Shown here one piece after another: positions 43,235 to 51,718 of a stretch of DNA of 64,000 nt. The DNA comes from Stenomitos rutilans HA7619-LM2 (GTDB taxonomy: Bacteria > Cyanobacteriota > Cyanobacteriia > Leptolyngbyales > Leptolyngbyaceae), in assembly GCA_019358945.1 (NCBI GenBank), contig JAHHIE010000035.1, positions 1-64,000 on the forward strand, in the 5' to 3' direction. The stretch's first letter is position 1. Every line of letters starts with the position of its first letter. A program made the position numbers and the translations under genes. The notes beneath the pieces were generated by a model. It was not told the origin of the DNA. It saw only the letters and a program-made list of their open reading frames with translations, and ran no database searches.

Positions 43235-44767
43235 TCAGCACTCGTTAGTAGGAGACAGCAGGGAGGTTTCCAACGCCTGCCCGATCGTCTTTATTTCTTC
43301 TAACAAGCTTTTGAGATGGGCGATCGTGGTGCGAGGATTCAGCAACGTGACCTTCAGATAGACAAAATCGCCAATCTGCGTTTGAGCAATGATGGCTTGT
43401 CCTGTTTGTATTAACTTCAGACGAATGGCTTGATTAATTTGATTGGATAACGCCGCTGTTGCCTGGTTTGAGGGCTGGCTTTGAGGAACGTAGCGAAACA
43501 CAACTGCGTTGATAGTCGGCATTGTGACAAGCTCAAAGGCTGGGTCAACCTTTAATAAAGCAGCCATTTCTCGCGCGGTGTCGATCGTTGTCTCAATCAT
43601 ATCTGCAAAGGTTTTGCGACCCAGGCATTGCATTGACATAAAGAGTTTGAGTGCATCAAATCGCCGCGTCGTTTGTACCGATTTGACCACTAAATCGAGA
43701 ATGTCCAACTGCTCATTTGTTTCGGGATTTAAATAATCAGCATGTAATTTCAGTAGATCAAAGTTGGTGCGTTCTTTAGTCAGAAAAGCGCCACAGCTAA
43801 TGGGTTGGTAAAACAGCTTGTGGAAGTCGATCGTCAGTGAATCAGCCGCTGCAATGCCATCCAACAGATGACGATACGTATCACTCATGATTAAGGCTCC
43901 ACCATAGGCTGCATCCACATGCAACCACAAATCATAGGCTTGAGCCAGTTGAGCGATGCCTGGTAGTGGGTCAATGCTGCCAAAATCAGTCGTGCCCGCT
44001 GTTGCCACAATCGCGATCGGACATAACCCTTCCTGCTGAAGTGCGATGATCTGCTGTTCCAGGTGGGATGGCGATAAGCGATAGTCGGCATCGGTTGGCA
44101 CTGTAACAACAGCTTGATGCCCCAACCCTAGCAAAGCTGCCGATTGCCGCACCGTGAAGTGCGCCACATCAGAACACAAGATCCGAAACTGGGCGGCTTG
44201 AGGCGGTAATCCCTGTTCTTGAATTGACCATTGCAAGTGCTTTTTGGCATAGCGATCGCGGGCTAACAGCAATCCCATAAAGTTTGACTGGGTACCACCA
44301 CTGGTAAACACCCCATCCGCTTGATGGTTAAACCCAAAGAGTTGACACAAGCCTTCGATGACAGATTGTTCTAAAAATGTGGCCGCCGGACTCTGATCCC
44401 ACGAATCCATTGATTGGTTGGTGGCGCTAATCAACAGCTCTGCTGCCAGAGACGGTACCAGAGACGGGCAGTGCAAGTGTGCAATACAGGTTGGATGCGA
44501 AACATTGGCAGAATGTTGAATGACCAGTTCTCCAACTTGCTGCAACACATCGGACAAGGGATTGCCTTGTTCAGGACATAGCTCAAAATCAAATTCAGGA
44601 AACTTATACTGTTGCGGCATCAAGCCGCTGTAGGCTTGAGTGGATGACGCAAAATGTTGAATTAGGATCTCAGCAGCGTCTGCGATTGCAGCCTTGTAGC
44701 TGCTAATGCCATCGGCAGATTGATTCAGAAAAAAGTGGTCGAAACGGCGATCATGATCGAAGGTCAT
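43235..44767 (-). CDS. ddc: L-2,4-diaminobutyrate decarboxylase
   Basis: This 510-aa PLP enzyme of the group II decarboxylases makes 1,3-diaminopropane from diaminobutyrate. The cofactor lysine is K317 in IDFHKLFYQP; HVDAAYGG (283-290) binds the pyridine ring, and TSGGTQSNFMGLLLARD is the phosphate-binding region. The N-terminal blocks SHPTCIAHLHCPSL and NQSMDSWDQSPAATFLE are typical of the diaminobutyrate enzymes. I chose ATG at 44767, where the family start MTFDHDRRFD is; a longer frame runs into a MITE-like element. The aminotransferase that supplies diaminobutyrate lies upstream on the same strand. 1,3-diaminopropane is a common siderophore building block. Confidence 0.88.
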   Translation of the reverse strand: MTFDHDRRFDHFFLNQSADGISSYKAAIADAAEILIQHFASSTQAYSGLMPQQYKFPEFDFELCPEQGNPLSDVLQQVGELVIQHSANVSHPTCIAHLHCPSLVPSLAAELLISATNQSMDSWDQSPAATFLEQSVIEGLCQLFGFNHQADGVFTSGGTQSNFMGLLLARDRYAKKHLQWSIQEQGLPPQAAQFRILCSDVAHFTVRQSAALLGLGHQAVVTVPTDADYRLSPSHLEQQIIALQQEGLCPIAIVATAGTTDFGSIDPLPGIAQLAQAYDLWLHVDAAYGGALIMSDTYRHLLDGIAAADSLTIDFHKLFYQPISCGAFLTKERTNFDLLKLHADYLNPETNEQLDILDLVVKSVQTTRRFDALKLFMSMQCLGRKTFADMIETTIDTAREMAALLKVDPAFELVTMPTINAVVFRYVPQSQPSNQATAALSNQINQAIRLKLIQTGQAIIAQTQIGDFVYLKVTLLNPRTTIAHLKSLLEEIKTIGQALETSLLSPTNEC

Positions 44768-44834
44768 AGCACAGTAAATAAGACTGGTTAACAGACAAAT
44801 TTCTAGTAGAGATGCGTTGCACAAACGTTTGATC

Positions 44835-44972
44835 GGGAGCATGTCACCTTTGCGCCCTCGCCCTACATCCCTCTCCCAGAGGAGAGAGACTTTGAGTCTT
44901 GCTCCCTTCTCCTTGAGGAGAAGGGCTGGGGATGAGGGCAGAAGCAGCAACTTGCGAAAGTGACATGCTCCC
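44835..44972. mobile_element. MITE-like element with 9-bp target duplication
   Basis: The ends are a perfect 13-bp inverted repeat, GGGAGCATGTCAC and GTGACATGCTCCC. The element is flanked on both sides by CGTTTGATC (44826-44834 and 44973-44981), a clear 9-bp target-site duplication. Inside is a long hairpin-like sequence with CTCCCTTCTCCTTGAGGAG. It is non-coding and lies just upstream of the decarboxylase. Confidence 0.85.
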
Positions 44973-45080
44973 CGTTTGATCAAGTAAGAGAGCTAATAAG
45001 CTAAAACTTGGTGAAGCAACAAATAAGCCTGGTTGATGGAGAAATTGTTGCTTGGGTGGGCAGCAGCATAGATGGAAATA

Positions 45081-45182
45081 ATACCGATTTAGAGAATGAC
45101 AGCTACAGATCAATCGGTGGGTAGGGGCAAGGCAATGCCTTGCCCCTACAGGATGTGTCGCATTTTCAATTCAAATTGGTAT
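45081..45182. mobile_element. 102-bp MITE-like element, copy C
   Basis: This is the third copy of the 102-bp unit (others 34141 and 37963), in the same orientation as the first and differing from it at only a few positions. The outer ATACCGATTT/AAATTGGTAT ends and central palindrome are intact. Together with the element at 44835 it fills most of the gap between the aminotransferase and decarboxylase genes (44768-45231). Confidence 0.8.
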
Positions 45183-45231
45183 AAGTTAAGAGCTGCCTTG
45201 TAGCGGAATGTATTTTAGAGACATCTAGCGC

Positions 45232-46560
45232 CTAAGCAGAGGCTTTGACAGCAGCATGAAAAATCTCAGCAATACTGTCAATTTGTTCAGGTGTCACGAT
45301 GAGAGGTGATAGGAACCGAATGACGCTGCCATAACGGCCCCCAAGCTCTAAAATTAAGCCTCGATCGAAACAAGCCCGCTGAATTTCACGTGCAATCTGT
45401 GGATCGTTGGGGTACACACCTCGCCCACTGCATGGTTTGTCAGGATTAACCATTTCCACACCCAGCATTAATCCACGCCCACGCACATCTCCAATGCAAT
45501 TATGTTCAGTTTGAATGTTTTGCAAGTGGGCTAAAAGGCGATCGCCCATAGTTTGTGCATGTGCGGCCAGTTTTTGCTCACGGATGTAGCGGATGCTTGC
45601 CAGCCCTGTAGCCATCGCTAATTGGTTGCCGCGAAACGTACCCGCATGAGCGCCAGCTTGCCAAACATCCAGAGATTTGTGGTAAACGATAACTGATAGG
45701 GGCAAGCCACCACCGATCGCTTTGGAAAGCAACAAGACATCGGGAATAATGTCACTATGCTCAAAGGCAAAGAGCTTTCCAGTTCTGCCCCACCCAGTCT
45801 GAATTTCATCCACAATCAGTGGAATCATGTGCTCTTGCGTGATTCGTCTAATTTCTCTCACCCACTCATCCGGTGCAGGAATGACACCGCCTTCTCCCTG
45901 CACCAACTCTAGAATCATGCCTGCGGGCTTCCCAACGCCACTTTCAGGATCACCAAGGATTGATTTAATATAGTGGCTACTGACCCAGCTTCCTTTTTCA
46001 CCTCCCAAACCAAAAGGGCAGCGGTAGAGATAGGGGTACGGTAGAAACTGAACCTCTGGCATGAGAGCAGCGACATCGTGTTTCGGAGCTAAATTGCCCA
46101 TCAGGCTTAACGCTCCATTGGTCATGCCGTGGTAAGCTCCATCAAACGACAGCATAGTACGCCGACCTGTTGCTGTTTTCACTAATTTAATAGCGGCTTC
46201 TGTAGCATCAGCACCGCTCGGTCCACAAAATTGAATTTTTGCGTTGTGAGCAAATTCGGCTGGTAAGCTCTGCCAAATTTCCTCAACAAATGCATCTTTG
46301 ATAGGAGTAGTGATATCTAGTGTTTGCCAGGGTAAATTGCTGCTCAGTGCTACTTGCAGTGCTTCTATCACGATCGGGTGATTGTGTCCTAATGCCATTG
46401 TGCCTGCGGCGGACAAACAATCGAAATAAGACTTACCGTTTGTATCAGTGATGTAAATGCCCTTTGCTTCTTTGATTGCAATTGGAATGCGTCTGGGATA
46501 GCTGCGTGCATTCGATTCTCTTTCTTGCTGACGGTTCAGGTAATCAAGCGGCTCTTTCAT
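45232..46560 (-). CDS. dat: Diaminobutyrate--2-oxoglutarate aminotransferase
   Basis: This 442-aa class III aminotransferase makes L-2,4-diaminobutyrate from aspartate semialdehyde, using glutamate. The cofactor lysine is K280 in LLLSKAIGGGLPLSV, with VDEIQTGWGRTG (250-261) binding PLP and CGPSGADATEAAIKLVKTAT the family block seen in the EctB/diaminobutyrate group. It pairs with the decarboxylase further along the strand to give 1,3-diaminopropane. Two MITE-like elements separate the two genes. The start ATG 46560 is the first in the frame. No siderophore synthetase is in view. Confidence 0.88.
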   Translation of the reverse strand: MKEPLDYLNRQQERESNARSYPRRIPIAIKEAKGIYITDTNGKSYFDCLSAAGTMALGHNHPIVIEALQVALSSNLPWQTLDITTPIKDAFVEEIWQSLPAEFAHNAKIQFCGPSGADATEAAIKLVKTATGRRTMLSFDGAYHGMTNGALSLMGNLAPKHDVAALMPEVQFLPYPYLYRCPFGLGGEKGSWVSSHYIKSILGDPESGVGKPAGMILELVQGEGGVIPAPDEWVREIRRITQEHMIPLIVDEIQTGWGRTGKLFAFEHSDIIPDVLLLSKAIGGGLPLSVIVYHKSLDVWQAGAHAGTFRGNQLAMATGLASIRYIREQKLAAHAQTMGDRLLAHLQNIQTEHNCIGDVRGRGLMLGVEMVNPDKPCSGRGVYPNDPQIAREIQRACFDRGLILELGGRYGSVIRFLSPLIVTPEQIDSIAEIFHAAVKASA

Positions 46561-47539
46561 TGCTTTGAAATGACGTAAAGATGCTGGATTAAATTAATGA
46601 GCAGATCTTCTCGAGCCTCTTTCATAAGCCACTGAAAGCTATATGCAAGTGATCAAGCTTTGGCTGATGACTTGCTTCTACAGCGATAGTGTCAAAGATG
46701 AAAACGGCTTATGTTGAATCATGTGCACCCCTAGAACTCACTCGAACTAACACTAAAATAGTTACCAAGCCTGAGCTTGGACTGTTACTAAGAAATCCTT
46801 TTTTAAAGGAAATTAAGGGTAGGATAATAGTTTAGTTGTGAGTAAAATTGCTGCGAATACGAAAATGCTTCAGCGGATGGTTAACGTTCTAAAAGCCCGC
46901 TTATTAATACAATCAGTACAGCAAGCAGAAAAATGGCTGGAGTTGAGAGTGGTCTATGATGCCTATTGATCACATACCAGTGCCAGTTGGCTATTGGCGG
47001 TTGAAATAAGTAGGAAAAAACCATTAATAGCGAGAGGCAATCATTTCCTTTTCTTCAAATTAAAGCTAAAGCGTCTAGAACGTCTGTAGATGCACTGCGA
47101 GGTACGTAATCTCGATGTCTCTGATGTCGGCGTTTAATCCTCTTACGACAAAATTACATGTTTTACAGCGTTTGACAACAGTGTTTGAGTTCTTCTAAGA
47201 AAGCTTTACAGTCTGGAATTGTTTACAGACAAATCTTTTTAATATGAGTAAGTAGAAACCACTAGATATGAGTAAGTGAGTTTCACCTGGTTGACTGACA
47301 AATCTTTTCGCGATCGCTGCCCCCTGCACTGAAAGGGCAGTCTCATAGAACAAAGCCCTTTCGGGAGGGCTATGAGAGTCTTGTAACCCGTTACCCGTTG
47401 GGAAGGCAAAGTCTACAATGGCTTGCATGGCGTTAGCCCAGCTTTTTAATTACGGACAGGTGAGCACCGAAGCCAGCAACCTTTCAGGGCTTTGGTCAGT
47501 CAATCAGGGTTTTCACTGTACGAGAATCGGTGAAAACTG
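46561..47539. other. Intergenic region, AT-rich, no gene supported
   Basis: About 980 bp between the flavoprotein and the aminotransferase. It includes a 43-codon GTG frame at 46838-46969 that I do not accept without other support, AAATCCTTTTTTAAAGGAAATT-like dyads near 46793-46813, and no recognisable promoter box. No tRNA or inverted-repeat element was found. Confidence 0.5.
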
Positions 47540-48823
47540 CTATGAACCCAGGAGGAATTCGTTGATGGTGCTCCAATCGTTTCGTTGGGCAACTTTCTTG
47601 CGCATGGCGATCGTGTCAGCGAGATAGCTTGCATCGCGTGCAACGCCTGAAAATCTGCCGGAACCCCAAGTATACAGCCAGGGTAAGCCCAGAAAGTAGA
47701 AACCAGGTACGTCTGTAACGCCACGATCGTGTCCCGGATAGCCCTTGCCATCGAAAACGGGAATCTCGATCCAGCTAAAGTCTGAATGGTAACCAGTAGA
47801 CCAGACAACGGCACTAATGCTGGCTCGCTCAAAGTCAAAGCTTAATGCAAGCTCCTTCGGCTCCCAAACAGGCGTATAGGGTGGTTCGATCGGGGCTTGA
47901 ATGTTGGTTTTCTCGATGTAGTTGTCAATGCCTTTCTTGATGTTTTCGGCCACGGCATCGGCTTGATCAAGGTGTTGCTTGAGGTTATCGGCAAATTCGA
48001 GTTTGCCATTGCGAATGCTCTTCAGCCTGCCATATAGCTGCATCCCTTCCAGCGCAAACTGGCGCAGATCGATTTCACGTCCGCCGCCACGCCCTGTAAC
48101 GTAGTGATTGGTGTTGGTGCGCGCTTTTTCTTTTTGAGGATGTTCGTCGATCGGTAGGTCGTAGTAGCCCATTTGATCGAGCCAATCAACGACATCTTTG
48201 CCCCGATAGCGACGGGGCGATCGGGGCGCACTGCCCACACACAAATGCACTTGTCTGCCTGCAAGGTGAAGATCTTCAGCAATTTGACAGCCCGATTGCC
48301 CTGTGCCGACCACTAGCACGGCTCCATCGGGTAACGATTCTGGGTTGCGGTATTCGGATGAGTGCAACTGGACGATGTGCTCCGGAAGTCGCTCTGAAAG
48401 CGTTGGCAGTTTGGGAATGTGATAACCACCAACAGCGATGACCACTTGTTCGGCAGTGTAATTGCCGATCGTGGTTGCAACCTCAAACACGCTCTCCGCT
48501 TCATTGCAGCGAATGGTTGAAACGGCAACACCTTCCTTCACCGGAGGGTCAAACGACGCCGCATACGCCTCAATGTACTGCACGATTTCATCCCGTTGCA
48601 TAAACCCATGCGGATCATCGCCGGGGTAGTGGAAACCAGGAAGTTTGCACTGCCAGTTGGGTGTCACCAGACAAAAGGAATCCCAACGCTTAGAACGCCA
48701 TGAGTAACCGATCGTATTTTTCTCGAAAACGATGTGATCAATACCTCGTTCTTTCAGGCAGTAGCTCATCGATAGACCTGCTTGACCACCGCCAACGATA
48801 ACGACAGGATAGTGCGTTTGCAT
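47540..48823 (-). CDS. Flavin-dependent monooxygenase, MSMEG_0569-like
   Basis: This 427-aa flavoprotein starts VVIVGGGQAGLSMSYCLKER, an FAD-binding Rossmann fold. A second dinucleotide motif VVGTGQSGCQIAEDL (about 172-186) binds NADPH. The C-terminal half includes WSTGYHSDFSW, the ATG-like motif of flavin monooxygenases. The text SWRSKRWDSFCLVTPNWQCK and RGGGREIDLRQFALEGMQLYG matches the MSMEG_0569 family, which is usually encoded near a nitrilase; no nitrilase is in the window. It is not of the lysine/ornithine N-hydroxylase type, so I do not tie it to the diaminopropane genes. It should be cytosolic. Confidence 0.82.
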   Translation of the reverse strand: MQTHYPVVIVGGGQAGLSMSYCLKERGIDHIVFEKNTIGYSWRSKRWDSFCLVTPNWQCKLPGFHYPGDDPHGFMQRDEIVQYIEAYAASFDPPVKEGVAVSTIRCNEAESVFEVATTIGNYTAEQVVIAVGGYHIPKLPTLSERLPEHIVQLHSSEYRNPESLPDGAVLVVGTGQSGCQIAEDLHLAGRQVHLCVGSAPRSPRRYRGKDVVDWLDQMGYYDLPIDEHPQKEKARTNTNHYVTGRGGGREIDLRQFALEGMQLYGRLKSIRNGKLEFADNLKQHLDQADAVAENIKKGIDNYIEKTNIQAPIEPPYTPVWEPKELALSFDFERASISAVVWSTGYHSDFSWIEIPVFDGKGYPGHDRGVTDVPGFYFLGLPWLYTWGSGRFSGVARDASYLADTIAMRKKVAQRNDWSTINEFLLGS

Positions 48824-49067
48824 TTGGGTTCTACTCGCTTACTGGGTCAGATTACTCGCCAGAGTACGGGCAGCTACAGAAGGTAATTTGTATCTTTGAA
48901 TACGGAAAGTTGAAGTCTAGTAGTCCAGCGAGGGAAGGCGATCATAGCTTTCCCAAATACTCTACGCAAACAGCAATGATCTGTTTAAATCGACAGGGTT
49001 AGTGTCAGTTGGTGTTAGTCTCAATACCTTGTTTGTAACCTGTAGAGACATACAGACAACGTCCCTA

Positions 49068-50735
49068 TTAAAAGGAAAACGTAGTGCGAATCACGCCTAA
49101 AACAATGTCGTCATTGTCACTATTGTGATTAGGTGCAGTGAGCCAAACAATACCAGGCGTGATTGAAATGTTTTCGGAGACGGAGTAGCGGTAAAACGCC
49201 TCAATGTGAAGCCCAGTGTCTTTGTCGCTGCGGCGCGTTAAACCACTTAACAAGGCATCGGTGCCAGTCAGTCTTGGTTCCATCCCTACAATGATGCCAC
49301 CTAGATTTCCTTTCTTGCCCAGGTCGGGAAACGCTAGCGTCAGCGCATAGCTCCACACATTACCCTTCCCTCGGACGGCTCCTGTCCTAGCATCGGCATC
49401 CATATAACTCACCCAACCGCCCGCTTGAAAGCCTTTGCTAAGCTTGAAGTTGGCTTCCACACCATACGAGTTGGAAGACACAGCGCGTCCGCTCAAATTT
49501 GACAGGGTGCTGCCAGTGCCGTGATTTAGCCCATTATCACTATAGGCATTGACATAGGTGAAGGCGATCGTCGCAAACTGAGGTGCATAAACCAACTGTG
49601 CCAGCGCTGCATAGTTGCCATTGAACAAGCCACTGCCCGCTGCCGGGTTACTGGCTTCACTGGCTAGGTAGCCCGCCTGGAGCTTGAAATCGCCTCCCAA
49701 TTTGATATTTACTGCACCGCCAGTATCAAAGCCCAGGCGATAAATGGGACTGTAGCGACCAAACCGCGAAATGGCAGCCTGCGCGTCGTTGGCGAGGGGA
49801 TTCACAATATCATCGATGACATCAATAAAGCCGATGTTGAACCCGGTGCCTACGTAGATTTTGACGCGATCGCCGATGGGAAACGCATACTTCAATAAGC
49901 TTAGAAACGCTGCGTTGGATGTATCGCTACCGGATTGAAAACTGAGCCGCGCTTCGTTGCCAGGAGCCGTGTTTGTGGCAGGACGTGGATCAATGACATT
50001 AGAGGCTTGAATCCGGGTGGTGAGCAAATCTTTGCCCGTAAAGCTGGTGTTGAAGTTGAGGCGGATGCGATCGCTAAACGTCGTGTTGTAATTATCATTC
50101 TGACCGTTGCGACTGGCACCGCCAAATGCATCGGTAATCGCAAAGATCACCTGTCCATTGAGCTTGGTAGTGGTGGAAAACTGCTGTTTTTCAAGAGTGG
50201 CAGTCCGTACTTCTAAAGCATCTACCCGCCCACGCAATGTTACCAGTTCCGCCGCAAACTCTTCTTGTAGCTTTTGTACAGCGAGTAAGTCTTCTCTTTT
50301 CACCAAATCGGCTGTGCCTGCCGCAATTAATTCATTGATGCGATCCATACAGGCATTCAAACCAGCGGCAAATTCATAGCGCGTCAAGGCGCGGTTGCCA
50401 CGATAGGTTTTGTCGGGATAGCCCACAATGCAACCGTAGCGCTCTACAAGCGACTGTAACGCTTGAAACGCCCAGTCGGTTGGCTTTACATCTGAGAGCT
50501 GAGAAACAGAGGTCACTTGATCGATCGCAGCATCGGCGCTAGTAAGGCGATCGACAGCAAGCTGACTTACGGCTGAGATTGGTATCGCTACCTGAGAAGG
50601 CACGACAGCAGGTTCAGCTTGTTTCTCAAGCGTTGGGTTTGCAATCGCGACTGGTACAGCGACCCCTAAAAGCATTGGCAGAACCAATCCCACCTGCCAC
50701 CAACTGTTTAACCCAATCAGTTTCAACATCGCCAT
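49068..50735 (-). CDS. SLH-domain OprB-type outer-membrane porin (iron uptake porin)
   Basis: The 555-aa protein has a signal sequence of about 32 residues, an SLH domain (about 78-142: SVSQLSDVKPTDWAFQALQS, YPDKTYRGNRALTRYEFAAG) that anchors it to peptidoglycan-linked polymer, then a coiled coil (LAVQKLQEEFAAELVTLRGR). The C-terminal 350 residues are a beta-barrel of the carbohydrate-selective OprB kind, ending in GVIRTTFSF with the terminal aromatic residue typical of barrels. Cyanobacterial porins of this kind carry small ions and have been linked to iron. It lies 131 bp downstream of the amino acid ABC transporter genes on the same strand. Confidence 0.93.
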   Translation of the reverse strand: MAMLKLIGLNSWWQVGLVLPMLLGVAVPVAIANPTLEKQAEPAVVPSQVAIPISAVSQLAVDRLTSADAAIDQVTSVSQLSDVKPTDWAFQALQSLVERYGCIVGYPDKTYRGNRALTRYEFAAGLNACMDRINELIAAGTADLVKREDLLAVQKLQEEFAAELVTLRGRVDALEVRTATLEKQQFSTTTKLNGQVIFAITDAFGGASRNGQNDNYNTTFSDRIRLNFNTSFTGKDLLTTRIQASNVIDPRPATNTAPGNEARLSFQSGSDTSNAAFLSLLKYAFPIGDRVKIYVGTGFNIGFIDVIDDIVNPLANDAQAAISRFGRYSPIYRLGFDTGGAVNIKLGGDFKLQAGYLASEASNPAAGSGLFNGNYAALAQLVYAPQFATIAFTYVNAYSDNGLNHGTGSTLSNLSGRAVSSNSYGVEANFKLSKGFQAGGWVSYMDADARTGAVRGKGNVWSYALTLAFPDLGKKGNLGGIIVGMEPRLTGTDALLSGLTRRSDKDTGLHIEAFYRYSVSENISITPGIVWLTAPNHNSDNDDIVLGVIRTTFSF

Positions 50736-50824
50736 GACTCCTCACATCTAAAATCAGCAAATCAAAACTTGCAGGAAAGAGCCTCTGCCCCTTCTGCAAC
50801 CACTCAACTGTGGATGAAACGTTG

Positions 50825-50852
50825 GTAGGGGCGTTACTTGTAACGTCCCTAC
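50825..50852. repeat. Intercistronic hairpin GTAGGGGCGTTAC (copy 1)
   Basis: The arms GTAGGGGCGTTAC and GTAACGTCCCTAC are 13 bp with a G:T-type mismatch and a 2-base loop. It lies between the ABC ATPase gene and the porin gene. A near-perfect relative is at 52706-52733. Confidence 0.8.
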
Positions 50853-50866
50853 AGATAGAAACCGTC

Positions 50867-51652
50867 TTAATGCAAAATCTGCGACAGAAATTTCTTCGTG
50901 CGCTCGTTGGTGGGATTATTGAAAAACTCTGCTGGCGTCGTGTCTTCTACAAGCAACCCATCAGCCAGAAAGATGATGCGATCGGCAACTTCGCGGGCAA
51001 ACCCAACTTCATGCGTTACGCAAACCATCGTCATTCCCGATTCTGCCAAGCTGCGCATTACCTGCAACACTTCCTGCACCATTTCGGGGTCAAGGGCAGA
51101 CGTGGGTTCATCAAAGAGCATCACTTTTGGACGCATTGCCAGAGCACGCGCGATCGCCACCCGCTGCTGCTGCCCACCAGAAAGTTGCCCGGGATACTTG
51201 CTTGCCTGATGGGCAATGCCCACGCGCTCTAGCAGTTCCATCCCCAATTTGTCAGCATCTGCTTTAGACATACCGCGCAGATGAATCGGTGCCAGCGTTA
51301 CGTTGCCCAAAATCGTCAGATGGGGAAACAGGTTGAACTGTTGAAACACCATGCCCACTTCCCGTCGAACCAACTCAATATTCTTTGCATTGTGCGAAAT
51401 CAGGGTGCCATCAATTTCAATGCTGCCTTTCTGATAGGGTTCCAGAGCATTAAACGTGCGAATAAAGGTCGATTTGCCAGAGCCAGAGGGGCCCATCAAC
51501 ACCACTACTTCGCCCTTATGTACCGTCAAGCTCACGCCTTTCAACACATGAAAGCCATTGTCATAGGTTTTCTCTACATCTTTGGCAACAATGATTGGCT
51601 CCAGACCTGTCATTGTCTCGTTGGCTTGAGCGGTTCCGGGCTGAGTAGACAT
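50867..51652 (-). CDS. Polar amino acid ABC transporter ATP-binding protein
   Basis: This 261-aa ABC ATPase has Walker [10 protein letters not shown], the Q-loop [11 protein letters not shown], the signature LSGGQQQR and Walker [15 protein letters not shown]. The pattern [11 protein letters not shown] and [13 protein letters not shown] is that of the GlnQ/ArtP/HisP group. It powers the two permeases and receives substrate from the lipoprotein encoded just before it on the strand. An N-terminal extension of about 18 residues ([18 protein letters not shown]) precedes the domain. The substrate class, amino acids, follows from family. Confidence 0.94.
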   Translation of the reverse strand: MSTQPGTAQANETMTGLEPIIVAKDVEKTYDNGFHVLKGVSLTVHKGEVVVLMGPSGSGKSTFIRTFNALEPYQKGSIEIDGTLISHNAKNIELVRREVGMVFQQFNLFPHLTILGNVTLAPIHLRGMSKADADKLGMELLERVGIAHQASKYPGQLSGGQQQRVAIARALAMRPKVMLFDEPTSALDPEMVQEVLQVMRSLAESGMTMVCVTHEVGFAREVADRIIFLADGLLVEDTTPAEFFNNPTNERTKKFLSQILH

Positions 51653-51681
51653 TTTTAACAGTCTCCTTGCGGTAATAAATC

Positions 51682-51714
51682 AGACCTCCGATTTCTTTAA
51701 GAAATCGGAGGTCT
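51682..51714. repeat. Intercistronic hairpin AGACCTCCGATTTCTT
   Basis: Two 16-bp arms, AGACCTCCGATTTCTT and its complement, pair perfectly around one base. The element fills the short gap between the binding-protein stop and the ATPase start. Its outer AGACCTC recalls the palindrome at 38947. Confidence 0.85.
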
Positions 51715-51718
51715 AGAG

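Noticed and set aside
44768-44983. N-terminal extension of the diaminobutyrate decarboxylase
   Set aside because: The extra residues are translated from a MITE-like element, and the family start is at 44767.
46838-46969. 43-codon GTG frame in the AT-rich gap before dat
   Set aside because: Helical and charged but too short, with no ribosome site and no similarity that I can recall.
47540-48823. Flavoprotein as the N-hydroxylase of a siderophore pathway with dat and ddc
   Set aside because: Its sequence blocks fit the MSMEG_0569 family and not the lysine/ornithine N-hydroxylases.
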